NCBI RefSeq assembly: GCF_000344685.1
Contig: NW_006920417.1
Coordinates: 1,600,836 to 1,664,835, forward strand
Direction of reading: 5' to 3'
Origin: Gloeophyllum trabeum ATCC 11539
Lineage: Eukaryota; Basidiomycota; Agaricomycetes; Gloeophyllales; Gloeophyllaceae
Length of the DNA: 64,000 bases
Below the pieces are notes generated by a model. The model was not told the DNA's origin. It saw only the letters and a program-made list of their open reading frames with translations, and did no database searches. Made by a program: the position numbers and the translations under genes. Positions 25,001-36,326 of this stretch are shown piece by piece. Numbering within the stretch: position 1 is the stretch's first letter; each line of letters opens with the position of its first letter.

Positions 25001-25776
25001 GCCCTCCACGAGGCTCTCTCCCACGAACCGCAGGTCCAGGTCTAGGTCCGCGGAGTGGAAGAGCGCCTTTTGTTGCGCGGGGTAGGGGACGGAGGTGTCG
25101 GGGATGATGGCGGTGGTGTGGGTGTCGCGCGCGTAGTTGAAGGCGGGCGCGCAGGTGAGCTGCAAAGGGAGGGCGCCGCGGATGACTTCGATGCGGCGGA
25201 CCAGCCAGAAGAGGAGGGGTTTCGTGCTCGGTTCGCGTTGGCGAGGGAGGAAGTCTGGGTGAAGCTGAGGCAAGTAGACAGGTAAGGGGAATGGGAGGGC
25301 TGACCGGTGACGCTGACGACGCCCTGGTCGTTCATGAACTTTGTCTGGAGGACGTTGGAGGAGGGGAGGTACGCCTGCTTGGTGGTGAACGGCACGGTGG
25401 GCGTGATGGAGAAGTGGCCGCCCTTGTCCTTGTCCAGGATGCGCGCGAAGATCGACGGCGAGTCAAAGTTCGGCACGCAGTAGCTCTCGACTGGCAGACA
25501 TGACATGGATTAGACGTCGGCGACTTGGGATTGCCACTGCTCACTGGATCCATCTAAGCTGACCTGCGCGGCTTCAGTACCGTGTACGACGCGAAATCTC
25601 AGAGACGACGCACCAGAGCAGCTGTCCTCAGGTTACCGATCCTGTGCTCTTCAGTTTATATGTTAATTCTGACACAGACGTGTAGCTTACAAGGCATGGT
25701 CCGCGATGGGGATGTACCCGCGTTCCTGGAGGTGGTGCGGCTGGCGGATGTTCATTCCAAACTGGTGCGATGACAT
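22058..25776 (-). CDS. Glycoside hydrolase family 15-like protein (glucoamylase/trehalase type)
   Basis: Likely cytosolic alpha-glucosidic hydrolase; the N-terminal trehalase-like region makes trehalase a possible activity. Read on the minus strand from ATG 25774-25776: [60 protein letters not shown] (partial), HFSITPTV. A beta-rich domain follows to about 24700. The (alpha/alpha)6 part has [79 protein letters not shown], then [20 protein letters not shown] (partial), [18 protein letters not shown], and ends [13 protein letters not shown] plus a short tail. No signal peptide. Small exons between about 22990 and 24060 were not fully resolved. The first introns (25526-25550 region) have GT-AG ends. 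Confidence 0.88.
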
Positions 25777-26574
25777 TCTTAGGATGGCTGCGTGCCTTCA
25801 GAGCCCTTTTGTATTATTTATGGGGAGCTCAGAAACTCTCGGAGACTGTCGTGTATAAGCAGTTCTGAATGGACATCAATCAGCTTACGGATCCGCTGCA
25901 GACGGGCGTTGCTCGGACACTTTGGGAACGGTTCGGACGGAGGTGAGACAAAAGGGAAACGCGTTCCCACGTGAGGTCATCTCTGCGAGCTCATGCCACA
26001 ATACCCCCCTACATGCAATTTACGTCCCCTCTTGAGACTCAACTGCGTACCGCGGTATCCACCCAGCGACTTTAGGAATGGAATACGTGACAGGGGACGC
26101 GTTCTCTGTACTCTTGGGCCTCTGGAGATGAATTCCGTGCAAGACTGCTATCAGTACACGCGGAAGGGTTATGGAGAGCGGTGAGAATCTAGAATAATGT
26201 GCTTCTCGTTTGATTGAAGAGGAGCGGAAGAATGCGCCGGACAGGTCTCTATACCACTCGTTCCTTCCACTGTTCAAATACTGACTTTCGCTACAGTTGA
26301 AGGACCCCCTCATAATAGTACCAGAGGCTGTTTACAGATGCCACTCATCAATGTCCTGTGGAAATGGGCCAATATCACCGGATTTTCCTCCCGGCCTCGG
26401 ATATTCGTCCGGAAGGTGCCCATGGCCAACCGGCCTATGTCAAACGGTCCGAAGCAACTAGGCCATTTCATGCGCCAAATACACTTTTTGTCGGGTGTCG
26501 ATAATCCCTTCTATTGGTATTATCAGGTCCTGCAACCGTTGCTGACCATGTGTTGAAAGCTGAAACGACGTTGT
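25777..26574. other. Intergenic, no gene recognised
   Basis: Presumed promoter of the GH15-like gene. No further coding signal. Confidence 0.45.
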
Positions 26575-26582
26575 GATGCTCA

Positions 26583-26896
26583 TAGTGATGCCGCAGTCCG
26601 GTTCCTGAACCTGGGAGAACCGGTTCGAACCTCGGACCAGACCCAGGTTCTGGTCCGCGGTTCGGCTTTGGGGTGGACCGAACCTGAAATGAGGTCCAGG
26701 TGGGGCCACAATGCCTGAACCATACCTAAATATGGTAATTTTGGGGGGTTCGAACCCGAACCTGACCGGACCCAACACCATTTCGGGTTCTTTGAGGTTC
26801 ACAGTCCGGACATTTACCCAAACTGGACCTTGGGTCCGGTCCCAGGTCCGGAAATTTGGGCCAATAACTGGACCGAGCCGGACCGCGGCATCACTA
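26583..26896. mobile_element. hAT-like MITE with 8-bp target duplication
   Basis: A 314-bp element starting TAGTGATGCCGCAGTCCGG and ending CCGGACCGCGGCATCACTA (ends match with few changes). Flanked by GATGCTCA (26575-26582) and GACGCTCA (26897-26904), 7 of 8 identical. The TAGTG tip fits the hAT consensus. The interior is rich in GGTTC and GAACC words and has no ORF of its own. The identical sequence at 27941-28254 is part of the gap-flank duplication. Confidence 0.75.
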
Positions 26897-27264
26897 GACG
26901 CTCATAGCTATGCTCCTTCACCCAGACACGACGAAGCAGGCCCAGGCTGCGATGAACCCTCCCCGTCGTCCACAGCACTACACAGCGCTCGTTATAAGGT
27001 GCTCTCTGCCGGCAAGCTTGGCTCACATTTCCATTTCGATCGGGTATTATACCCAGCTCAATTTCCCCCGCTGTCAAAAACCAATTTTTGGGTGCTTGCA
27101 TGTTCGGCTATGCAACAGCTTTTCAGCCCCCATGGATATGGCGTGACTGTCGTGAGACGAAATCTGGGGTTTGTCACTGGTCACAATGCCTCTGGGATCG
27201 TGGGACTTACCATATGTGGTATTAGAAGCTGGCCTGCGGCGCCACTTCGCACCATATATGTGTA

Positions 27265-27386
27265 CAGTCGACTCTGTCTTAACCCATACCTGTCATAACC
27301 CATAACCTGTAATAACCCATAGGTTTTTGGCTTCCACCGACATGGTAGATAGTAAAAACCCATAAGTCTGCAGTATCCCATAACCC
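27265..27386. mobile_element. Left part of the CAGTCGACTC MITE, cut by the gap
   Basis: Same sequence as 28623-28744, flanked by TA on the left and running into the N-gap. Most likely the same genomic copy represented twice. Confidence 0.7.
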
Positions 27387-27813
27387 NNNNNNNNNNNNNN
27401 NNNNNNNNNNNNNNNNNNNNNNNNNNNNNNNNNNNNNNNNNNNNNNNNNNNNNNNNNNNNNNNNNNNNNNNNNNNNNNNNNNNNNNNNNNNNNNNNNNNN
27501 NNNNNNNNNNNNNNNNNNNNNNNNNNNNNNNNNNNNNNNNNNNNNNNNNNNNNNNNNNNNNNNNNNNNNNNNNNNNNNNNNNNNNNNNNNNNNNNNNNNN
27601 NNNNNNNNNNNNNNNNNNNNNNNNNNNNNNNNNNNNNNNNNNNNNNNNNNNNNNNNNNNNNNNNNNNNNNNNNNNNNNNNNNNNNNNNNNNNNNNNNNNN
27701 NNNNNNNNNNNNNNNNNNNNNNNNNNNNNNNNNNNNNNNNNNNNNNNNNNNNNNNNNNNNNNNNNNNNNNNNNNNNNNNNNNNNNNNNNNNNNNNNNNNN
27801 NNNNNNNNNNNNN
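27387..27813. other. Assembly gap (N) with duplicated flanks
   Basis: 427 Ns. The 931 bases before it (26456-27386) recur exactly after it (27814-28744). Confidence 0.95.
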
Positions 27814-27940
27814 AACTAGGCCATTTCATGCGCCAAATACACTTTTTGTCGGGTGTCGATAATCCCTTCTATTGGTATTATCAGGTCCTGCAACCGTTGC
27901 TGACCATGTGTTGAAAGCTGAAACGACGTTGTGATGCTCA

Positions 27941-28254
27941 TAGTGATGCCGCAGTCCGGTTCCTGAACCTGGGAGAACCGGTTCGAACCTCGGACCAGAC
28001 CCAGGTTCTGGTCCGCGGTTCGGCTTTGGGGTGGACCGAACCTGAAATGAGGTCCAGGTGGGGCCACAATGCCTGAACCATACCTAAATATGGTAATTTT
28101 GGGGGGTTCGAACCCGAACCTGACCGGACCCAACACCATTTCGGGTTCTTTGAGGTTCACAGTCCGGACATTTACCCAAACTGGACCTTGGGTCCGGTCC
28201 CAGGTCCGGAAATTTGGGCCAATAACTGGACCGAGCCGGACCGCGGCATCACTA
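27941..28254. mobile_element. Second representation of the hAT-like MITE
   Basis: Identical to 26583-26896, including its flanks, within the 931-bp gap-flank repeat. Probably an assembly duplicate. Confidence 0.7.
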
Positions 28255-28622
28255 GACGCTCATAGCTATGCTCCTTCACCCAGACACGACGAAGCAGGCC
28301 CAGGCTGCGATGAACCCTCCCCGTCGTCCACAGCACTACACAGCGCTCGTTATAAGGTGCTCTCTGCCGGCAAGCTTGGCTCACATTTCCATTTCGATCG
28401 GGTATTATACCCAGCTCAATTTCCCCCGCTGTCAAAAACCAATTTTTGGGTGCTTGCATGTTCGGCTATGCAACAGCTTTTCAGCCCCCATGGATATGGC
28501 GTGACTGTCGTGAGACGAAATCTGGGGTTTGTCACTGGTCACAATGCCTCTGGGATCGTGGGACTTACCATATGTGGTATTAGAAGCTGGCCTGCGGCGC
28601 CACTTCGCACCATATATGTGTA

Positions 28623-29056
28623 CAGTCGACTCTGTCTTAACCCATACCTGTCATAACCCATAACCTGTAATAACCCATAGGTTTTTGGCTTCCACCGACA
28701 TGGTAGATAGTAAAAACCCATAAGTCTGCAGTATCCCATAACCCATAACTTTTTGGAGGGTCATAACCCATAAAACAACCTATATTAGGAAGGTGCAGGT
28801 CTCCTTCCCACAAGAACTTGGACCATCTGGACCCTTGGTTTTCGGTTCTCGTGGTATTTCAGAAGATAACCCATACCAGACTCAAGATTCCGTATCTAAA
28901 TGTTGTCATAAACGACGTTCGGCATATACCGAATAGGCTTTCTGTCACGCTTACTAGGTAGTCACACGGTGTCACACGTTCTGGTAACCCATAGTCTGCA
29001 AAAACCCATAACTTTTGGGTTCCACGACCCGTTATGGATTAAGACAGAGTCGACTG
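28623..29056. mobile_element. TA-flanked MITE with CAGTCGACTC inverted ends (copy 2)
   Basis: A 434-bp element beginning CAGTCGACTCTGTC and ending GACAGAGTCGACTG, with TA on each side. Repeated AACCCATA words lie near both ends. Same family as 5088-5534, but diverged in sequence. Confidence 0.8.
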
Positions 29057-29367
29057 TAGTAAAATGCCGAAATGACGAATCGGTCAGATGAGTCACACGT
29101 CACACCGCCTGCCGAATAGATCGAAATGGTACTTGACAAAGGTCGGAGAGAGGTGGCGGCTCGAGGACAGCGCGAGGGTGTGCACCCGACGGTGAGTAGC
29201 ACAGGACGTACTCGAAGATAAGATGTTAGGCAGAGGTGTATTGTAATGAAAGGGTCTTGAGATACTATGTTTGGCGGAGTGGCTGTGCTGTCCGATCAGA
29301 GCGCCGTCATCCAAAGTCACGGCGTGTCTCCTCCACTCTAGTCATCAGCAAAGTGCATGCCCCCGCG

Positions 29368-32300
29368 ATGCTGTCGACGACCAAACCGTCGCCGCAGCGG
29401 CCCTCGCTGCACATCCCCGGCCCCGGCCCCTCCGCCCTCTCCGACCTCTTCTCCGACTCGCGTGAACACGGCTACCAGGGCCCCTCGCGCACCGTCCGCT
29501 TCCCGCGCGCCACCCCCGCCGGCCCCGGCGCCATCGCCCAGAGCGAGGACGGCGTGCGGTGCGCCGTCGCCGGCCAGGAATGTGCGTGCTGTTCCCTCCC
29601 ATGAGCGTCGACAAAGTGACGAGTGTGCGTGGCAGCGCTGCGGATCATGCGCGTGTCCGCGCCGGATGAGGAGGGCGCGGTGCACGAGGACGACAAGACC
29701 GCTGTGGGCAGCGGCGGGCACCGCATCGGGGCGTCGCGCAACCTCTGGACGGGGAGCGGGCTGAAGATGGACAGCGCGAGCACGGACGTGGCGTGGGGGC
29801 ACGGAGGTGCGCTGGCCTTTCCCCTCCCCTTCCCACGCTAGCAGACCGCGATGGCAGCGTACGACAACAAGATCCTCACGAGCGCGCGCAACGGCGAGCT
29901 CATCATGTGGGACATCAACAAGGCCGGGTCCAAGTACGGTATGCGCGCTGCCTTGCCGCCACCCGAGCCCTCTCTCATCTGCCGCAGAACGCAGGGCAAA
30001 GGACCACATCCGCTCGATCCACAAGATCGCGTACTCGCACATCGTGCCCTACTACTGCGTCACCGCCTCCGCCGACGAGCACATCCGCATCTGGGTGCGT
30101 GCCGCCGCCGCCGCTGCTGCTGCTGCTGCTCATGGCGCTGACGCGCGCGCGTGCACAGGACCTCCGCTCGATGACGCGCAGCATCAACAAGATCCGCCAG
30201 CGCGCCTCCGTCCGCACCGTCGTCCTCTCCCCGAGCACCGCCCGCCCGCTCGAGGCCGTCGTCGGGCTCGAGAACGGGAGCATACTGCGGTGCGCGGCCT
30301 TTCCCCTCTCGGCCTTTCCCTTTCCCTTTCCCTTCCCTTTCCCTTTCCCTTCCCTCCCCCCATCCCCAGCCCGATGCTTACCAAACACCCCAGGTGGGAC
30401 CTGACCAAAGGCCAGCTCGGCCAGCTCGCCCACGTCCCCGTCGCGCACGCCGGCCCCGTGCTCGCCCTCGACTGGCGCCCCCCCGCGGACGGCGGCGCGT
30501 GGGTCGCGAGCGGCGGCCTCGACCGGTGCGTCAAGGTGCGCCGTCTCGTCGTCATTCGCACTTGCACTGTCATGTTTTATCCTGCGCGTGTCCCGGCCCC
30601 GCTGACGGTGCGACGTAGGTGTGGGACCTCGCGCCCCCCGCGCCCGCCCCCGCGGACAACAAGCACCGGCCGCGCTACACGCTGCGCGCGCGCGCCCCCG
30701 CGCCCCGCGTGCGCTGGCGCCCCGCGTACGCGTGCGAGCTCGCCGTCGTGGGCGAGGGCGTCGACGTGTGGGACGTGCGCAGGGGGTGGGTCGCGAAGTG
30801 GGCGGTGGCGGAGAGCGAGGGGGCGACGGGTGGGTGGTTGGCGTTTTCCGACGGGCGGCTTCGTGCTCACTTTTCCTTTCCTTCCGTCCCCCCCCCATAA
30901 CGCTAACCGCGCGTCATGCTAACCACGCGTCATGCTAACCGCGCGTCATGCTAACCACGCGGCATGCTAACCGCGCGTCATGCTAACCCCGCGTCATGCT
31001 AACCACGCGTAACGCCAACCCGCCGTAACCAGACATCGCCTGGCGCGACTCGCACGCGCTCTGGGCGCACCACGCCTCGGGCGCGTTCGCGCAGCTCGAC
31101 GTGCGGAACGCGACGAGGCCGCTCGACGCGGTCCCGCGCGCGGCGCTCAGCTGGCACGCGCGCGGCGCGCTCGCGTTCGCGGTCGACCGCGGCGGCGCGG
31201 GGACGGGCGAGGTGCCGTTTGACGATGTGTGAGTTTGGGTTGGTTCCTCCTTGCTTGCCTTTCGTCGCTTCTCGTTCCCGTTCCGTTTTGCGGTGACGGG
31301 CTGCTGGTTGCTGATTGCGGATTGCGGCGCAGGCATCCGGATGTGAGAGAGCTCGCGCGGGAGCGGGGGGGGAGGCTGAAGGCGCTGGGCGACCCGCCGT
31401 ACTATCCTGCGACGCAGGCCGTGGGGGCGGTCGTTGTTGGCGAGGGCGAGGGCGGGGTGGGGGGTGCTGGGGTGGGAGAGGGAGAGGGAGAGGGGGAAGG
31501 GGCGTTCGCAAGGCTTGCGAGGGGGTATGTGCTCGAGGGGGAGCGCGTGGGGGTGTGTGAGCGAAACGCCGAGGTGAGTCGCCTTGCGCTTCGTTCCTGC
31601 TCGTCCAGGTGGGGCAGGGGGTCCTCTCGGTTGTAGGAGCCGTTTTTCTTGACCGGCCCCTGGTTCGTCTTCGCGGAGCTGACGCGGCTGCGCTTGACAG
31701 CTGGCGTTCGCGGTGGGCAAGGAGGACGCGGCGCGCGCGTGGCTGCTCGTCGCGGCGCTGCTCACTGATCTCGTCCCGGACTCGCAGCCCCCGCCGACTC
31801 CGCCGCGCACACCGACGTCTGTGGCCACTCCTCCTCTTCCGCACTCCGTCTCGGCGCCTGCGAGCGTCCCGATCCTCAAGACGCGGACCGGCAAGTCGGG
31901 GTCGCAGGTGTCCAGCCGGCGCGCGTCGTCCTCCGACCCGGCCGCACAGCAGCGCGGGACGAGCAGCCCGAGCCCGAGCAGGGCGAGCAGCAGCACCTTG
32001 CATCATCGCACCGACGCACCCCCGCCTCAGCGCCGGAACACCCCCACGCCCGCGTCGTCCACCTCGCCCTCGCCGAGACGCGTCAACGTCGCGCTCCCGC
32101 CGCTCGCGCCCAGGAGGGAGTCGGGCACGAGCCTGTTCAAGCCGCGCGCGTTGTCGCTGTACCGCCGCCCGAGCGTGTCGCGGTCGGTGCCCGAGAGCCC
32201 GGGGGAGGGCGCGCGGAGTAGCCTGAGGCACGTGGGCGAGGGCGCGCTGGACGACTCGGACTCGGACTCGGACGGGGAGGAGGAGGAGGAGGAGCAGGCG

Positions 32301-33816
32301 CGCGCGCGGGCGTACAGGGCGCCCGCGCTGGGCGCGAAGGTCGCGCCCGCGACGCCGAGCCCGCTGAGCAGGGACTCGCAGGAGTGGTCCGAGGGCGAGG
32401 AGGATAGGGACGGGGACGGGGACGACGAGGAGGAGTCGCCGAGCCCCGCGTCGACGGATACGGAGGGCGGGGAGGACGCGGATGCGGATGCGGATGCAGT
32501 GGGCGACAGCTCGTCGGAGCGGGCGCGTGCGCGGAGGTCGCGGTCGCGGTCGGAGCCGCGCAGCCGCAGCTCGACGATCGCGAGCCTCGCGGCGCGGGCT
32601 GCGCGCCCGCCGCTGTCCCAGCGGGGGTCGTGCAGCAGCATGCGCACGGTGGTGGCGGAGGCGGGCGCGAGGAACGCGCCGTTGCGGAGGGATGATACGG
32701 TGAGGGATTTGCGCGGCGCGAGGGCGGGGACGGGGGCGGGGGCGGGGGCGAGCAGCCGCGCGACGTCGCGCAAGGCGTCGCCGGCGCATACGCGGCAGAC
32801 GAGCCTCGCGCTGTCCGGCGAGTTGATATCGGACACTGGGCATCGGCGGGCGTCGAAGAGCCGCTCGCCGGTGAGGGGGCGGAAGAGGAGGGAGGAGGAG
32901 GAGGTGAGGGAGAGGGAGAGGAAGCTGAGGGAGGTCGGGTGGAGTGCGTTGAGGGACAGTCTGGAGGTGTTCGCGGATATGGTGAGGGCTCCGTTTGGTT
33001 GTGAAACATGGGTGTATGTTTATGCCTTTGATTGGGTAGGGTGACGTCCAGACGTGTGCCATGCTTTGCATGGTGGCTCCGAATGAATTGCGAGTTGGGA
33101 AAGAACGGGTTGTACGGTTCCTGGAGGCATATATCGGTCTGTCGTATCCTTCGTTCGTGCCTCCGCCAAACTTATAGGAAGACAGATATCCTGTCGCAGC
33201 TTCGCTTGCACGTACCTGCCGCATATGTCAGAAAACATGCCCAAATTAGCGACGTTCAGGAGACCTCCAAGGCAAGTTATTTATTGTCCTTGGAGAGTGA
33301 AATGTCTAACTGGTCGCTCATAGGTCCACACGACGATGTATCTGTCTTGTGGACGATGTCGCAAGCCTCTTCTTGCCTCCGGGTCAACGCGGAGACCCTG
33401 CTGTTCATCCTGTCGAGCTGCACTCACGAGATGCTCCATTTGGCGAGTTATCTTATCCATCTTATCTGGGCGACAAACTAACTCGGCTTCACAGCCACCT
33501 TCCGGTCAAGGCCCTGATGTTCCAGTGCCCGGTTTGTACACATGGAGGGCATCAAACCTGTTACACACGGTATTACTCTCAGCGGCCCCTGATCGAGATC
33601 CCGTCATTGCTCCCCCCGACGGAAGCGAGAGGACGGCCACCGACACGGCGGAGTCCCGTGCTTACAGAGGACAGTGTCGCGACAACGCTTGACTCGGGTT
33701 CAGAAGACGCGAGCGGTGCGGCCATCATGACGCTCGCAAGGCTCTCTGGACACCCGTGCGCCGCAGGGTGCGGGCACTTTTGCTGGATCGCAAATGACGT
33801 CGTGGAAGAGGGATGA
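29368..33816 (+). CDS. WDR24/SEA2 (RTC1)-like subunit of GATOR2/SEACAT
   Basis: WD40 protein expected on the vacuolar surface in the GATOR2 complex that regulates TORC1 in response to amino acids. Exon 1 starts at ATG 29368. The beta-propeller includes LTSARNGELIMWDINKAG, VTASADEHIRIWDLRSM, GLENGSILRWDLTKG, VASGGLDRCVKVWDL and DVWDVRRGWVAKW. A long Ser/Pro/acidic disordered stretch (about 31750-32900) includes runs of Asp/Glu and RSRS. The C terminus is a cysteine/histidine zinc module: CGRCRKPLLASGS, LPVKALMFQCPVCTHGGHQ, HPCAAGCGHFCW, ending NDVVEEG. Introns have GT-AG ends; one (30830-31032) holds a 16-bp tandem repeat. Very GC-rich, which creates long spurious antisense frames. The C-terminal zinc module is the strongest evidence for the family. 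Confidence 0.85.
30298..30355 (+). repeat. CCCTTT microsatellite in an intron
   Basis: A run of CCCTTTC-type repeats within an intron of the WDR24-like gene. A CTG/GCC trinucleotide run lies in the neighbouring intron at about 30100-30130. Confidence 0.8.
30899..31016 (+). repeat. 16-bp tandem repeat in an intron, each unit with CTAAC
   Basis: Units of the form CGCGTCATGCTAACCR. CTAAC recurs at 30903, 30919, 30935, 30951, 30967, 30983 and 30999, exactly 16 bases apart, inside the intron 30830-31032. CTAAC matches the fungal branch-point consensus; the last copy is about 30 bases before the acceptor. Confidence 0.85.
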
Positions 33817-34235
33817 GGTGGATGCCCGGCATTGCGGATGTCGTGCGGATCTTACGTATGCTCCTGCAAGAGTGTAAGTAAGCCTTCGTTCGCCACTAGG
33901 CCTATCGGGGCAAGCGTTAGTACCATTGTCTAATACTGCAGCCTGACTAACGCTGCTGCTACCCAAGACACATTCTATCGAGCATTTGGAAACAGTATGT
34001 GCGACTCTACTGTAATGCCGGAGTAAAGATTCAGTCCGTCCGAATACGCGTCAATGATCCGACGTCTTCGGTTAGCGGTTGCCCAAAAGGGGGATTACGT
34101 CTTGCGTGTTAGTCAAGAATGTGAGTCTAGGGTTAGGGTCACGAAGGGAGCGGGCCAAGAACGCGGTCGAAAGTCAGACACGACCGTGACCGAGGAACCC
34201 AGACTAATGGGGCCGACGTCAGGTTCCGCGGTCCT

Positions 34236-34241
34236 TATATA
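34236..34241 (+). promoter_or_regulatory. TATA-like box of the SNG1-like gene
   Basis: TATATA lies about 57 bases upstream of the ATG at 34293. Confidence 0.3.
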
Positions 34242-34292
34242 CTCTAGCAGCCATGCCTGAACGCGTTGCGTTGCGTTTTATTTCCCTCAGAC

Positions 34293-36326
34293 ATGTCCTC
34301 TATCGCCTCGCAACACGAACGCGAAGTCGGCGAATCGACAATTAACCTTCCCGAGCGGGGACAAAGACCAGCGGTCGAGATGTTTTCATATTCGTTCTTC
34401 GACAAGAGCCCTTCGTTTGCGAAAAGTCGGGCGTTGTATTTCAAGGTGGTCGCAGGAGGTGCTTTCTTGATTATTTTGACGATCATGTCTATGCTGCCTA
34501 TATATTGGGGGGCCCTATGGAAGCCGAGCGTGCAACTGCACAAGATACACGGGTGGATTGTGGTGAATACTCTCACAATTTATCTCCTCGAGCGTACACA
34601 TTGACTACCTGGTATTAGGACTTTGATGGGGACATGATTGGCCAAGCCGTCACGCAGGCATTCACGAGTGCTACGGGACAAAATACTCAAATATCCTGGA
34701 GAGTGGTCGACACGGCGCGATTTCCGAACGGTCCGTCAGACGTCGCGTCGTCTGTAGTGGATGAAAAGTGCTGGGTCGCAGTTGTCGGTGAGTAGTGTGG
34801 CCCTCCTCTAGCGGCTCTGCTTCGATCGTTTCTTATGCAATCCTGTTATAGTTAACGCGAATGCCACGCGGAATTTGCAGCAGGCAGTGTCGTCTCAAGA
34901 TGGTTCTTATAACGGGACTCACGCCATAACAGCCTATGCGGAAGAAGCCAGAAACGAGAACGCATAGTATGTGCTCGCATGCAGTATGTAGAATCGATCT
35001 GGACTAATCGGGCACTCCTAGTCGGGCGTTTATCTCGCCGATAGTAAGTCATCTGAGCCTGTTTCAAAAGTTCGAACTAAGGTGCTCCTCAGACGCAAGG
35101 CATCCTTCAACAAGTTTCGATTCGATTCGCTCTCCAGTTTGCCCACCAACTCTCAAGTAGCGGCAGCGCGAACGTTACCGCCCTGGCTAGCGCCGCTCCT
35201 TCGGTCCTCGTGCAACCTGTCTCATTCACTATGGCTAATATTCGACCGTTCGATGTGCCTGTGTATGTATCTGGATATGCAGCTTTGTCCTTTCGAGTGC
35301 TCATATACCTACTTTACAGAGCGCAAGCGGTAGACCTGGTCGGCTTGATCTACCTGCTCATTCTTTCGGTGCGTCCCATTTGTCCTACGTCAGTTTCAAG
35401 TCTGACACATCTGTGATCCCCTCCATCCAGTTCATTGCATCCGTATGTTATACTCACGTACTTATTTCTTCTGTCCTTACTTACCCTCTCAACCGTAGAT
35501 GATCAACTTTGCTGCCCGGGAGACCGTTTCCGGCCTCGACCGACTCCTCACCTTGCGGTCCCTCATACTCCTACGCCTCATCTCGCCGATAGTGATGTAC
35601 TTCCCCGTCTCCGTGCGTCCCCTTGCCTCTCCATCCGCTTTGGCTACTGACAACGATACATACACATAAACAGCTCTTCTACTCGCTCGTTAGCCTGGCG
35701 TTCCAGGTGCCCTTCACACGCGCCTTCGGCCACGCAGGGTTCTTCATCTACTGGATGCTGTCCTGGATGTCGATGTCAGCGCTGTACGTGCTCCCCCCAG
35801 TCCCCTTGCAAATCTCTTACACTAACGCGATGCTAGTGGGCTTGCGTGCGAAGCGATGCTCACCATCCTCGGTCAGCGATTCATTGCGTTCTTCCTATTT
35901 CCCTGGATCATATGTGCGTCGACGAGTTCAATACCTGCCCGGCCTGAGTGACTGATTATTGAATCGTTTTCTAGCCAATGTGTCCGTGTCGTCGCTCCCG
36001 ATTGAGGCTCTCCCCGGTATCTTCCGGTACGGCTACGCGGCGCCCTTCTACAACGTCTCGCGCGCGGTGCGGACCATCGTATTTAATACCAAGAACGAGG
36101 GTATGTGCTTTTCAGCCTCCTCGCGCTGCTTGACTGATGCAAACTCCCTCATGTAGTCGGGTTGAATTTCGGGGTGCAGTTCGCGTGGATTGGCGTGTCG
36201 TTCGTGACCATCACTCTCTTCCAGTATTTGGCAAGGCGGAGGTTAGAGAAGCAGTTGAGAAATATGCCCGATGAGCAGAACGTCGAGTCAGGCGAAGCAT
36301 CTGAAGTGAAGCAGAGGAATGTATGA
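34293..36326 (+). CDS. SNG1-like DUF3533 membrane protein
   Basis: Related to yeast SNG1 (nitrosoguanidine resistance) and its fungal DUF3533 relatives, plasma-membrane proteins linked to drug tolerance and lipid asymmetry in yeast. The N-terminal 50 residues are cytosolic. First membrane helix: AGGAFLIILTIMSMLPIYWG. Then comes a large luminal/extracellular domain (IVDFDGDMIGQAVTQAF, VVNANATRNLQQAV, HAITAYAEEARNENAY). A block of membrane helices follows: VDLVGLIYLLILS, FPVSLFYSLVSLAFQV, FIYWMLSWMSMSALG, AFFLFPWI. The conserved end SLPIEALPGIFRYGYAAPFY (partial) then leads to VQFAWIGVSFVTITLFQYL and a charged tail. About eight exons with GT-AG introns. The start ATG is the first in frame with the conserved N terminus. 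Confidence 0.88.

Noticed and set aside
26740..26770. GGTTCGAACCC resembling a tRNA B box
   Set aside because: It is one of many GGTTC/GAACC words inside the hAT-like MITE, with no A box or cloverleaf.
30999..33224. 741-codon minus-strand open frame
   Set aside because: Antisense to the WDR24-like gene; Arg/Pro-rich composition is the shadow of GC-rich coding DNA.
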